Shown one piece after another: positions 50,559-59,068 of a stretch of 64,000 nt of DNA. The notes under the pieces were generated by a model. The model made no database searches. It was given only the letters and a program-made list of their open reading frames with translations, and was not told the DNA's origin. Position 1 is the first letter of the stretch; every line of letters begins with the position of its first letter. The translations under genes and the position numbers were made by a program. The stretch lies in the NCBI RefSeq assembly GCF_024171955.1, contig NZ_JAMTCS010000014.1, positions 124,001 through 188,000 of the forward strand, given 5' to 3'. This DNA comes from Promicromonospora thailandica (GTDB taxonomy: Bacteria > Actinomycetota > Actinomycetes > Actinomycetales > Cellulomonadaceae).

Positions 50559-51027
50559 GACAGCAGCCGGACACGGCACCCTCGACGACACGCGCGCCGT
50601 AGGTCGCGTGCAGTACGGAGCGCTGGTCGCGACGGTGGTCATCGTCGGTGTCGTGGGCGTGTGGTCCTATGCCTGGCCACAGCCCTACTTCGACCACTTC
50701 CCGGTCTTCCTCGGAGAGTGGGTCTCCAGGGACGGCCCGTACAACGAGCACCTCGTGCGCGACCACGGCGCCATGTACCTCGCGCTCGGTGCGGCATCCC
50801 TCTACGGGCTCGCCCGGCCCTCGCAGGTCGGCTGCCGCCTGCTCGGCATCGCGTGGACGGTCTTCGGAGTGCTGCACTTCGCGTACCACGTGACCCATCC
50901 CCACCACCTGCCGACGGACGAGGCCGTCGGTCAGGTCGTGGTGCTCGCGGTCGCGGTGCTCCTCGCCCTCGCTCTGATGGTGCCGGGAAGCCCCCGCGGA
51001 AGGCCGTCCGCACCTGGCACGCGCTGA
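50551..51027 (+). CDS. Four-TM membrane protein
   Basis: 158 aa with four predicted TM helices (ALVATVVIVGVVGVWSYAW; a helix around MYLALGAASLYGLA; LLGIAWTVFGVLHFAYHV; VVVLAVAVLLALALMV) and a His cluster HVTHPHH. ATG 50551 follows CGAGGTGG and overlaps the sigma gene by 8 bp, so it is co-expressed with it. Function unknown. Confidence 0.8.
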   Translation: MPETAAGHGTLDDTRAVGRVQYGALVATVVIVGVVGVWSYAWPQPYFDHFPVFLGEWVSRDGPYNEHLVRDHGAMYLALGAASLYGLARPSQVGCRLLGIAWTVFGVLHFAYHVTHPHHLPTDEAVGQVVVLAVAVLLALALMVPGSPRGRPSAPGTR

Positions 51028-51028
51028 G

Positions 51029-52192
51029 TCAGACCGTGATGCCGAACAAGGACTCCGCGTTGCGGAACGCGATCTTCTCCTTGTCCTCCCGCGGCAGGTC
51101 GACCGCCCGGAACCAGTCGGTCCCGTCCTTGATGCTCGCGAAGGGGTAGTCGGTCGCGAACATCACCCGGTCCACGCTGATGTACTTGAGCAGCAGGTGG
51201 AGCAGGTCGTCCTGGAAGAACGCGCTGGTCGTGAACCAGAAGTTGTCCTGGAAGTACTGCGCGAAGGGCTTCTCGAGCGAGTTCTCGGTGGGCTCGCCCA
51301 TGTCTCCGGCGATCCGCTCGTAGTAGAACGGGAGCCCCTCACCCATGTGGCCGATGATGATCTTCAGCCGGGGGAACCTGTCGAAGACCCCGTACGCGAT
51401 CATCCGGACGCACTGGGTCAGCACCTCCTGGTGCCAGCCGTAGCCGGACCCGCTGAAGATGTAGTCCTGGAACTCCTGCGTGTACTCCGACCGCGTCGTG
51501 CGGTAGTAGATGTCGAAGACCTCGTCGGCCGGGTACCCGGGATGCAGGTAGATCGGCACGTCGAGATCCTGGGCACGCGCGAGCACGGGCTCGAAGTCGG
51601 GATGGTCGAGGTACTTCTTCGTGATGTGCCCGTTGGTCAGCGCGCCCAGGAAGCCGTCCTCGCGCACCGAGCGTTCCAGCTCGTCCGCCGCCGCCTCCGG
51701 GCTCTGCAACGGCAGGGTGGCGAACGCCTGGAATCGGCCGGGATAGTCGGCCATCGGCCCGTCGACGAGCTGCCGGTTGAGCCGGTAGGCGAGGTCGATC
51801 CCCTGCTGCCCGGGGACGTTCTGAACCGCCGGCGTGTGCGCCGAGAGGATCTGGACGTCGAGTCCGCCCGCGTCCATGTCGCCGATGCGGCGTCCGCCCA
51901 GGTCCGCGAGTCCGATCTCCTCCAGGAAGTCGATGTGGTCCTGGTTGATGGAGTTCAGCGTCAGCAGCGCGGGAGTCGAGAAGGTCTCCTCGGTGCCGAT
52001 GAACTTCAGGTCCTGGTCGCGGAGCGCGATGTCTTCCTTGGTGAGCGAGGCTCTCCGGTCCTGCGTGCCGTCGTCGCGTCCCGTGAGGGCCGCCGCGGAC
52101 AACCCGGCGCCGGCGACGAGCCCCGCCGCGCCGGCGATGAACCCGCGGCGCCCGAGCACCCGCCGCCCTCGGTCCTGTGCGTTCGATTCCAT
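51029..52192 (-). CDS. Tat-exported amidohydrolase family 2 protein
   Basis: 387 aa. The N-terminus has a twin-arginine signal (GRRGFIAGAAGLVAGAGLSA, around residues 13-32). The TIM-barrel domain is related to ACMSD/gamma-resorcylate decarboxylases, with IYLHPGYP, IIIGHMGEGLPFYYERI and FATDYPF as typical strands. The first metal-ligand motif of decarboxylases (EEHF) reads EETF here, so a ligand is changed and the reaction is uncertain. It is convergent with the membrane protein gene. Likely acts outside the cytoplasm. Confidence 0.85.
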   Translation of the reverse strand: MESNAQDRGRRVLGRRGFIAGAAGLVAGAGLSAAALTGRDDGTQDRRASLTKEDIALRDQDLKFIGTEETFSTPALLTLNSINQDHIDFLEEIGLADLGGRRIGDMDAGGLDVQILSAHTPAVQNVPGQQGIDLAYRLNRQLVDGPMADYPGRFQAFATLPLQSPEAAADELERSVREDGFLGALTNGHITKKYLDHPDFEPVLARAQDLDVPIYLHPGYPADEVFDIYYRTTRSEYTQEFQDYIFSGSGYGWHQEVLTQCVRMIAYGVFDRFPRLKIIIGHMGEGLPFYYERIAGDMGEPTENSLEKPFAQYFQDNFWFTTSAFFQDDLLHLLLKYISVDRVMFATDYPFASIKDGTDWFRAVDLPREDKEKIAFRNAESLFGITV

Positions 52193-52334
52193 AGCGGTAT
52201 GTGCTCCTTCGGTGCGTCGACGACTCCGTGCGGAACACGTTTCCAAAGTCGCCCGCCCCGGTCGTCGGCCCACGGAAGACACCTGTCCGTACTCCGCACG
52301 GAGTACGCCGCAGGTCGGCCCGGCCGGTCGCCTA

Positions 52335-52390
52335 CGAGAACGACCTCGGGGACCGATCCGGCCCCGTTTCCGTCCCGGAGGTCGTTCTCG
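52335..52390 (-). terminator. Hairpin after the second two-component operon
   Basis: CGAGAACGACCTC (52335-52347) pairs with 52378-52390 over 13 perfect bases, with further pairing inside. It lies downstream of the minus-strand response regulator and upstream of the amidohydrolase, the expected terminator position. Confidence 0.65.
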
Positions 52391-52425
52391 AACACGGCCG
52401 GCGCATCAGCAGCCGGCGCCGACAG

Positions 52426-53085
52426 TCAGGCGAGACCCGCCTCGTAGGCGGCGATGACGAGGTGGACGCGGTCGCGGGCGCCCAGCTTCGCGAGGATGCG
52501 GGCCACGTGCGTCTTGGCGGTCAGGGGGCTGACCACCAGCTCGTCCGCGATCTCCTGGTTGCTCCGGCCGGCGGCGACCAGCCCGAGCACCTCCCGCTCG
52601 CGCGCCGTCAGCCGGTCCAGCCGCTCGGGTGCCGGCGCGTCCGGGCGGCTCAGCGCGCGGGTGATGACCGCCCGGGTCGCGCCGGGGGACAGCATCGACT
52701 CGCCCGCGGCGACGGTGCGGATCGCGTCGAGCAGGGCGTCGGGGCGGGTGTCCTTGGGCAGGAACCCGGACGCCCCGGCGCGCAGGCCGCGCAGCACGTT
52801 CGTGTCCGTCTCGAACGTGGTCAGGATGAGGACCTTGCTGCCGCTCGATGCCCCGTCGGCGACGATCCGCCGGGTCGCCTCGATGCCGTCGGTGCCCGGC
52901 ATCCTGATGTCCATCAGCACGACGTCGGGTCGCAGGTCCGCGGTCAGCGCCACCGCCTCCTGGCCGGTGCCGGCCTCCCCGACGACCTCCATGTCCTCGG
53001 CCGAGCCCACCAGGAGTGCGAACGCCCCACGCACCAGCGCCTGGTCCTCGGCGAGCAGGACCCGGATCACGTCGGGACCCGCCAC
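52426..53085 (-). CDS. NarL/DesR-type response regulator
   Basis: 219 aa: receiver domain with AEDQ near the N-terminus, phospho-Asp in VVLMDIRMPG (about residue 59), Lys in GFLPKDTR, and a LuxR helix-turn-helix (LTAREREVLGLVAAGRSNQE) near 155-205. GTG 53085 overlaps the end of the kinase gene by 19 bp. Works with the upstream kinase; target genes unknown. Confidence 0.92.
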   Translation of the reverse strand: MAGPDVIRVLLAEDQALVRGAFALLVGSAEDMEVVGEAGTGQEAVALTADLRPDVVLMDIRMPGTDGIEATRRIVADGASSGSKVLILTTFETDTNVLRGLRAGASGFLPKDTRPDALLDAIRTVAAGESMLSPGATRAVITRALSRPDAPAPERLDRLTAREREVLGLVAAGRSNQEIADELVVSPLTAKTHVARILAKLGARDRVHLVIAAYEAGLA

Positions 53086-54242
53086 GTCGCAGGCAGGGGC
53101 AGGCTCGCCCGTACCGTGAACCCTCCGGACTCGTCCCGGCCCGCGGAGAGCTCGCCGCCGACGGCCTGGGCCCGCCCGGTCATCCCGGCGATTCCGAAGC
53201 CGGCCGGCGTCACGGTCGAGCCGGGTCGTGCGGGCCCGTCGTCGACGACGGCGATCCGCAGCCGGTGGCCGTCCTGGTCGATCCGGACGGTCGCCTGTGC
53301 GGCCATCGAGTGTCGGACGACATTGGTGAGCGCCTCCTGGACGATCCGGTAGGCCACGACCGACACGGTCGACGGGAGCTCGTCCGGCAGCCCGGCAGCC
53401 TCCAGGTCCACCCGGACACCGGCGGCCTCCGCCGTCTCCACCAGGCGCCGCAGCTCGCCCAGGTGGGGCGCCGGCTCGGTCGGCTCGGCCTCGCCGCCGT
53501 GGAGCACGTCCAGGACGGCGCGCAGCTCACGGAGCGTGGCCCGGCTCGTGTCCGACAGGTCGTGCAGCGTGCCGGACAGCTCCCGCAGGGACGTGTCCCC
53601 GCGGTCCGGCAGCTGGTCGATCAGGTGCGCGGCGACGGACGCCTGGACGTTCGCGACGGCGAGGCCGTGGGCCAGGACGTCGTGCAGCTCGGCGGCGATC
53701 AGGACCCGCTCCTCGGCGACCCGCCGCTCGACCTCGTTGGCACGCTCCTGCTCCTGCCGGGCGGCGACGACGGCTCGCCAGCTCTCCCGGAAGCGGACCG
53801 CCAGCCCGGCGAAGAAGGCCATGAACAGCCAGCCGACGCCGAGGAGGACGTCGCCGAGCGCCCCCGACGTCTCGTCGGCGAGAACAGGCACGGTCACCGC
53901 GGCCACGGCCACCAGGGCGGCGACGGGCCGCCGCCGCGGTTCGCTGTAGCGAGCCGCAGCGAACGCCGCGACGAGGGAGGCCGGCAGCGTCGCCTCGTGG
54001 GGGTAGTCGAGCAGGTGGTACGGCATCGACACGGCGAGGACGGCCAGGACGACGAGGATCGGCCGGTGCCGGCGGGCCAGCAGTGGCACGGACGTCGCGC
54101 CCAGGAGCAGCACCGCCCACAGGTCGACGCGGCGCTCGCCGTCGAAGTCGACCACCTGGAGTGTGAGCGCGGCGCCGACGCCGAGCACGAACGACCCCGC
54201 CGCGAGCAGGCGGTCGGCCACCGCCGGGCGGAGCGCCGTCAT
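53067..54242 (-). CDS. DesK-type sensor histidine kinase
   Basis: 391 aa: four to six TM helices in residues 10-150, HisKA_3 segment with ELHDVLAHGLAVA (phospho-His near residue 188), N-box EALTNVVRHS and VVDDGPARPG in the ATPase domain. No periplasmic domain of size, so it may sense membrane state. ATG 54242. Co-transcribed with the response regulator. Confidence 0.92.
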   Translation of the reverse strand: MTALRPAVADRLLAAGSFVLGVGAALTLQVVDFDGERRVDLWAVLLLGATSVPLLARRHRPILVVLAVLAVSMPYHLLDYPHEATLPASLVAAFAAARYSEPRRRPVAALVAVAAVTVPVLADETSGALGDVLLGVGWLFMAFFAGLAVRFRESWRAVVAARQEQERANEVERRVAEERVLIAAELHDVLAHGLAVANVQASVAAHLIDQLPDRGDTSLRELSGTLHDLSDTSRATLRELRAVLDVLHGGEAEPTEPAPHLGELRRLVETAEAAGVRVDLEAAGLPDELPSTVSVVAYRIVQEALTNVVRHSMAAQATVRIDQDGHRLRIAVVDDGPARPGSTVTPAGFGIAGMTGRAQAVGGELSAGRDESGGFTVRASLPLPATWRVPT

Positions 54243-54357
54243 CGGTCACTCAGGGACATCGACCCGGTCCTCCTCCCGGTCCGCGCGCGTGCGCCAGGGC
54301 GCGCAGGGCCGCAGATCCGCGAACCCAGCGCCATCGTAGGTGCGGGGCACCCCGGCG

Positions 54358-54382
54358 TCACGAACCGACGGCGTGCCCGGTC
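54358..54382 (+). promoter_or_regulatory. ECF41-like promoter (one mismatch) before the epoxide-hydrolase-like gene
   Basis: TCACG at 54358-54362 (A to G at the last position), 16-bp spacer, GGTC at 54379-54382; gene start 48 bp downstream. Confidence 0.5.
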
Positions 54383-54429
54383 GACCGGGGGACAAGGGCG
54401 CCGCGGCGCGCGAGACGAGAGGTATCCCG

Positions 54430-55383
54430 ATGACCCCGATCCACCATGCCCTGACCGACGTGCTCGACATCGCCTACGTCGAGGTCGGGCCGGCCACCGG
54501 CCCGCCCGTGCTCCTCCTGCACGGGTACCCGTACGACGTCCACAGCTACGCCGAGGTCGCGCCTCGCCTGGCGGCCCTCGGCCACCGCGTGGTCGTGCCG
54601 TATCTGCGCGGCCACGGGCCGACGCGGTTCCGCGACGACCGGACGCCGCGCTCCGGTCAGCAGGCGGCGCTCGGCGCGGACGTCCTCGGCCTGCTCGACG
54701 CCCTCGACATCCCCGAGGCCGTGCTCGCCGGCTACGACTGGGGCGGCCGCGCCGCCTGCGTCGTCGCGGCCCTGCGGCCCGAGCGGGTCGCCGGGCTCGT
54801 CAGCGTCAACGGCTACCTCGTCCAGGACATCGCCGCGTCGGGGCGGCCCGTCCGGCCCGACCTGGAGGCCGGCTTCTGGTACTTCTACTACTTCCTCACC
54901 GAGCGGGGACGGGCCGGACTGACCGCGCACAGGCGCGAGATCGCCGAGGTGATCTGGCGCCGCAACTCACCGGCCTGGGCCTTCGACCAGCCGACGCTCG
55001 ACCGCACGGCCGCCGCCTTCGACAACCCCGACTACGTCGACGTCGTGCTGCACTCCTACCGGCACCGGCTGGGGGCCGCGCCCGGCGCCCCGGACTACGA
55101 CGCCCTCGAGCACGCCCTCGCCCCGCTGCCCCCGATCCGCGTACCGACCGTGACCCTCGAGGGGCTCGCCGACGGCAACTTTCCCGTGACCGACGGCCTC
55201 CCGGACGCCGACCGGTTCACCGGACCCCGGCTCCACCGCCGGGTGCCGGACGCCGGGCACAACCTCCCGCAGGAGGCGCCGGACGCGTTCGTCCAGGCGG
55301 TGGCCGACGTCGCCCGGCTGGCCGCCGGGCGCACGGACCGTCACCGCGGTCCGGGCGGTCCGCCCACCCGGTCCGGACGGTGA
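54430..55383 (+). CDS. Alpha/beta hydrolase, epoxide hydrolase-like
   Basis: 317 aa. HGYPYD oxyanion region at about 37-42, nucleophile Asp in AGYDWGGRAA (about 106-115), as in epoxide hydrolases and haloalkane dehalogenases, and a histidine in PDAGHNLPQEAP near the C-terminus. ATG 54430 (MTPIHHAL) follows the GAGAGG-like region. Its 3' end overlaps the convergent LuxR/AAA gene by 43 bp. Likely part of the sigma-controlled set. Confidence 0.88.
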   Translation: MTPIHHALTDVLDIAYVEVGPATGPPVLLLHGYPYDVHSYAEVAPRLAALGHRVVVPYLRGHGPTRFRDDRTPRSGQQAALGADVLGLLDALDIPEAVLAGYDWGGRAACVVAALRPERVAGLVSVNGYLVQDIAASGRPVRPDLEAGFWYFYYFLTERGRAGLTAHRREIAEVIWRRNSPAWAFDQPTLDRTAAAFDNPDYVDVVLHSYRHRLGAAPGAPDYDALEHALAPLPPIRVPTVTLEGLADGNFPVTDGLPDADRFTGPRLHRRVPDAGHNLPQEAPDAFVQAVADVARLAAGRTDRHRGPGGPPTRSGR

Positions 55384-58196
55384 GGGTCCATCCCGCCGGA
55401 CCGGAGCACCGCACCCAGCTGCCTCCTCGACGAGACACCGGTCTTCGTGAAGACCTTCCGGAGATGCCACTCGACGGTGTGCGGGCTGAGGAACAGCCGC
55501 GCGCCGATCTCACGGTTGGTGAGCCCGTCGCCTGCGAGGTGAGCGATCCTGCTCTCCTGGGCCGTGAGCCCGCGGTCCGCCGGTGCGGGTCTCCGCGGTG
55601 CCTTCTCGCCGGTCGCCTGGAGCTCGCGCCGGGCCCGCTCGGCGAAGGCCTGGGCCTGCATCCCGGCGAAGCTGTCGTACGCGCCCCGGAGGTGACCGCG
55701 GGCCTGGGTCCGCCGGTTCTCCCGGCGCAACCACTCCCCGTAGGCCAAATGCGTGCGTGCGAGCTGGACGGACGCCCGGCTGCGGCCCAGGTGCTCGATC
55801 GACTCCCGGTAGAGACGGTCGGCGTCTCGACCCTCGCCGAGCAGCGCGCGCGAGCGGGCCAGGACACCCTGGGCCCAGCCCGTGTCGGACGACCGGGTCC
55901 GCTCGTCCAGCCGGCCGAGCGCCGTCTCGGCCTCGTCCCGGGCGCCGCACCGGACGGCGGCCTCGACGAGCTCGACCAGCGACGAGCCGTAGAACCCGAG
56001 GTCCTCGTACTCGCACGCCGAGCGTGCGGACTCGAGCGCGGTGTCGTAGCGGCCGAGCCCGTTGTCCAGGACGGCCGCCGCGTACCGGGCGAGGCCCAGT
56101 GCGCGGCCGTCCCCGCGGGTGGTGGCGTGGTGGACGGCGGAGCTGACCGCCCGTCGGGCGGTCAGCTCGTCGCCCTGGTGGGCGAGCAGCAGCAGCGAGG
56201 TGTAGAGCGGGGGAGCGGCGCCCGTCGCCTCCGCGATCGAGTCGGCCTCGTCGAGCAGCGCCGCCGCGGCAGCGAGCTCGCCGGTGTGCACGCTGACGCC
56301 GGCCTGGTACCCCAGAGCGAACGGGAGCACCGACAGGGCGCCAGCGGTGCGAGCGAGCTGCACGGCGCGGGTCGCGAGGAGGTACCACGCCTCGTCGTCC
56401 CACAGGTCGGGGGCGATGGGCTCGGGCGCCACCGGACAGGCGAGCCACATCCAGCTCATCTCGGACTCACCGGCGGTGTCCGACTCGGCCCAGAAGGATT
56501 CCAGGGCGTGGGCGAGCGGCAGCAGGCCGGCCGCGTGGCCCGCCGTGATCCGGGTGGCGACGCCGGTCAGGAGGAGGTCGGTCGGCCGGGGTGGGAGCGG
56601 TCCGGGCGGCGCCGCGCGAGCAGCGGCGGCGGCGTCCTGGAGATCGTTCGGGTTGCCGAGCCGGCCCCGGTACATGGCCGCCGCCACCGCTTCGAGGTAG
56701 GTCTCCCTCGCCGCCGGAGGATCGAGGCGCTCCAGCTGCCGTCCGGCGTCCAGGAGCAGCGGCAGCGAAGCGCCGGCACCCTGGCTGACGAACGCGAGGT
56801 GCGCGCTCACCCGCGCGACATGGGCGCGCTGGAGGTCGTCGAGATGCCCGGCGCTCGCCAGCTCGAGGAGCGACCTGGCGGAGTCCGGGGCGCCGGCACG
56901 GAGCTTCTCCTGGGCGGCGGCGAGCGCGCGTCGGACACGGTCGCCGCCGGGATGAGTCAGCTCGGTCGCGCGCTCGAGGAACGCGGCCGCCGCCGTCGTC
57001 CCGCCGCGCCTGCGCGCTCTGTCGGCGGCACGTTCGAGCTCGTCCGCGACGGCGTCGTCGAACTCGTCCGCGGCCTGCGCCAGATGCCACGCGCGGCGGT
57101 CCGGGTCCGCGTCCGCCTCGGTCGCCGCGCCCAGCGCCTGATGGGTCGTGCGGCGGTCCGGGGCGCTCGCGGCGCGGTAGACGGCGGAGCGCACGAGCGG
57201 ATGACGGAAGCGGACGCTCGCGCCGATCTCGATGAGGCCTGCTCTCTCGGCGGGCGCTGCCGCGTCGAGGCCGACCCCGAGCTGGTCGGCCGCTCGACCG
57301 AGCACCGACGGGTCGCCGACGGGCTCGGCCGCCGCGAGGGTCAGGAGCTGCCGGGTCGTGGCGGGCATCGACCGGATGATCCGGAGGAATCCGCTCTCCA
57401 GCTGTCCCGCGAGGGGGCGGGTGTCCGGCCGTTCGAAGCCTCCCGCGAGCTCTGCCGTGGTCAGGACGCGGGGCAGCTCCAGGAGGGCGAGCGGGTTGCC
57501 GCCCGTCTCCGCGACGATCCGGTCGCGTACGTGGGGGTCGAGCCGACCGGGGAAGGCCGAGTCGAGCAGCGCCCGGGCGTCGTCCGCCGCCAGCCCTTCG
57601 ACCGTGAGCTCCGGGAGGCCGCGCATCTCGTGCGGGAGGTCCGGCTCGCGGACCGCGAAGACCATGGCGACGGGATCGGCACCGAGGCGTCGTGCGACGA
57701 ACGCGAGCGTCTGCAGGGAGACCTCGTCGAGCCACTGTGCGTCGTCGACCACGCACACCAGCGGTAGGTCCGCGCCCACGTCGGCGAGAAGGCTGAGCGT
57801 GGCGAGCCCGACGAGGAACCGATCGGGTGGCGGGCCCGCGCTCAGGCCGAACGCCGTGGCCAGTGCGTCACGCTGCGGGACGGGAAGGCGGTCGAGGCGG
57901 TCGAGGAACGGCAGGCACAGGTGGTGCAGGCCGGCGAAGGCGAGCTCCATCTCGGACTCCATGCCGGCGACGTCGGTGATCCGGCACCGTGCGGCCCGCG
58001 TGACCAGGTGGTCGAGGAGCGCGGTCTTGCCGGCGCCTGCCTCGCCGCGCAGCACCAGCACGGCGCTCAGGCCACCCTGGACGGTCGTCACGACCTCGTC
58101 GAGCGCCGCACAGTGGCGGGTCCGGCCCCGCAGGGCCTCCCTGGCTCCCCTCGCGGACAGTCTCGCCACATCGTGGAGCCTACTCTCGTGTGTCAC
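55341..58196 (-). CDS. LuxR-family ATPase regulator (LAL type), intact paralogue
   Basis: About 951 aa. AAA/STAND-type ATPase: Walker A GEAGAGKT at 51-58, Walker B LVCVVDDAQWLD near 160, then TPR-like helices over 500 residues and a C-terminal LuxR helix-turn-helix (LTAQESRIAHLAGDGLTNRE). Such regulators bind an inducer through the repeat region. The start is uncertain: GTG 58196 overlaps a promoter motif, GTG 58169 is nine codons shorter. It is the intact copy of the frameshifted gene at 45110. Confidence 0.9.
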   Translation of the reverse strand: MTHESRLHDVARLSARGAREALRGRTRHCAALDEVVTTVQGGLSAVLVLRGEAGAGKTALLDHLVTRAARCRITDVAGMESEMELAFAGLHHLCLPFLDRLDRLPVPQRDALATAFGLSAGPPPDRFLVGLATLSLLADVGADLPLVCVVDDAQWLDEVSLQTLAFVARRLGADPVAMVFAVREPDLPHEMRGLPELTVEGLAADDARALLDSAFPGRLDPHVRDRIVAETGGNPLALLELPRVLTTAELAGGFERPDTRPLAGQLESGFLRIIRSMPATTRQLLTLAAAEPVGDPSVLGRAADQLGVGLDAAAPAERAGLIEIGASVRFRHPLVRSAVYRAASAPDRRTTHQALGAATEADADPDRRAWHLAQAADEFDDAVADELERAADRARRRGGTTAAAAFLERATELTHPGGDRVRRALAAAQEKLRAGAPDSARSLLELASAGHLDDLQRAHVARVSAHLAFVSQGAGASLPLLLDAGRQLERLDPPAARETYLEAVAAAMYRGRLGNPNDLQDAAAAARAAPPGPLPPRPTDLLLTGVATRITAGHAAGLLPLAHALESFWAESDTAGESEMSWMWLACPVAPEPIAPDLWDDEAWYLLATRAVQLARTAGALSVLPFALGYQAGVSVHTGELAAAAALLDEADSIAEATGAAPPLYTSLLLLAHQGDELTARRAVSSAVHHATTRGDGRALGLARYAAAVLDNGLGRYDTALESARSACEYEDLGFYGSSLVELVEAAVRCGARDEAETALGRLDERTRSSDTGWAQGVLARSRALLGEGRDADRLYRESIEHLGRSRASVQLARTHLAYGEWLRRENRRTQARGHLRGAYDSFAGMQAQAFAERARRELQATGEKAPRRPAPADRGLTAQESRIAHLAGDGLTNREIGARLFLSPHTVEWHLRKVFTKTGVSSRRQLGAVLRSGGMDPHRPDRVGGPPGPR

Positions 58197-58217
58197 ATCT
58201 GCCCGGGGTGTCCGGTC
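58193..58217 (+). promoter_or_regulatory. ECF41-type promoter, orphan or for a tiny gene
   Basis: TCACA (preceded by TG) at 58193-58197, 16-bp spacer, GGTC at 58214-58217. The first plus-strand ATG follows at 58224, where transcription would start, so a leaderless mRNA is possible. Confidence 0.65.
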
Positions 58218-58223
58218 GAAGGT

Positions 58224-58340
58224 ATGTCAGAGGTGGTCGAGTCGCAGGTAAGGACGAGTCTCACCGGGTTTCACCGGGGCGGCGTGAGCCGCTATGCCGG
58301 AAGCAGAGAGCGACTGGACCCGCTCGTCACCGACCTCTGA
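58224..58340 (+). CDS. Possible 38-aa protein under an ECF41-type promoter
   Basis: ATG 58224 begins a 38-codon frame (MSEVVESQVRTSLTGFHRGG ...) ending in TGA at 58338-58340. It lies seven bases after the -10 element of an ECF41-type site and 26 bp before a strong terminator. Codon bias is moderate and no homologue comes to mind. It may be a real small protein, the stump of a lost target gene, or the leader of a small RNA. Confidence 0.35.
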   Translation: MSEVVESQVRTSLTGFHRGGVSRYAGSRERLDPLVTDL

Positions 58341-58365
58341 CCCGCTGGCCGCTTCCCCTGGCCAG

Positions 58366-58413
58366 CCGGCGAGGTTCCGCCACGTGCGTGACGCCGTGGC
58401 GGAACCTCGCCGG
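58366..58413. terminator. 18-bp terminator hairpin
   Basis: CCGGCGAGGTTCCGCCAC (58366-58383) pairs perfectly with 58396-58413 around a 12-base loop. It separates the plus-strand transcript from 58217 from the convergent cupin gene. Confidence 0.85.
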
Positions 58414-58430
58414 TCCGGATCCCGACCGGC

Positions 58431-58889
58431 TCAGGCCGTGGGTCGAGGGGCCCGCAGGTGGGCGCGCTGCGCCAGCTCCGCCTCGTCGACCAGCTCGAGC
58501 ATGGGCTTGCCCGGGGCGCACATCATGGTCACCACGAACTCGGTCCGGGCGTCCGTCAGCGCGTTGCCGTCCTGGTAGTGGATCACGTCCCCGCCGGGCT
58601 CCCAGAAGGTCCCGCCCGCCTCGACGACGCGCTCGGGCTCGCCCTCCAGCTCGAACCGGACCGCGCCCTCGATCACGTACCCGAACGCCGGCCCCGAGTG
58701 CCGGTGCGGTGGCGTCCCCGGGTCGCCGGGCTCCCACTCGACGTGGATCGTCATCGCGGAGGCGCCGTCGGGCACCGTGATCGGAGCCGCGTCCTGCAGC
58801 ATCCGCGCCGCCGTCCGCCAGCCGCCCGACCCGGCGTCCGCGTGCTCGCTCCCGTGCAGGTGTGCCGACTGGTTCTCTGACACTGTCAT
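58431..58889 (-). CDS. Cupin-domain protein
   Basis: 152 aa, single cupin barrel: GTPPHRHSGPAFGYVIEG carries the metal-binding histidines (motif 1), and a second motif follows around GDVIHYQDG. ATG 58889 (MTVSENQS) is chosen because the TCACA-N16-GGTC site lies 45 bp upstream; a longer frame would run through that site. Cupins are known ECF41 targets. Divergent from the DUF427 gene, which has its own site. Confidence 0.88.
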   Translation of the reverse strand: MTVSENQSAHLHGSEHADAGSGGWRTAARMLQDAAPITVPDGASAMTIHVEWEPGDPGTPPHRHSGPAFGYVIEGAVRFELEGEPERVVEAGGTFWEPGGDVIHYQDGNALTDARTEFVVTMMCAPGKPMLELVDEAELAQRAHLRAPRPTA

Positions 58890-58933
58890 GGTGCTGCGCC
58901 TTTCCGTAGGCATCGTCATCCGGTCGACCGGTC

Positions 58934-58958
58934 GACCGGGCACGCACCGGATCTGTGA
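58934..58958 (-). promoter_or_regulatory. ECF41-type promoter before the cupin gene
   Basis: On the minus strand TCACA (58958-58954), 16-bp spacer, GGTC (58937-58934). It is back-to-back with the divergent site at 58970-58994. Confidence 0.75.
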
Positions 58959-58969
58959 CGACACGGCGG

Positions 58970-58994
58970 TCACACATCAGGGCCCTCTCCGGTC
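58970..58994 (+). promoter_or_regulatory. ECF41-type promoter before the DUF427 gene
   Basis: TCACA at 58970-58974, 16-bp spacer, GGTC at 58991-58994. The start codon is 75 bp downstream. Confidence 0.7.
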
Positions 58995-59068
58995 GAACAG
59001 CGGGAAGGACACGGACGCCTCGCCGCTCGATCGCGGCGAGGGCCGCGCGGCGAGAGGTGAGGGACGAG

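Noticed and set aside
53016-57767. A plus-strand open frame of nearly 1,600 codons
   Set aside because: It is antisense to the second sensor kinase and the LuxR/AAA regulator; composition is Arg/Gly/Ala-rich with no domain.
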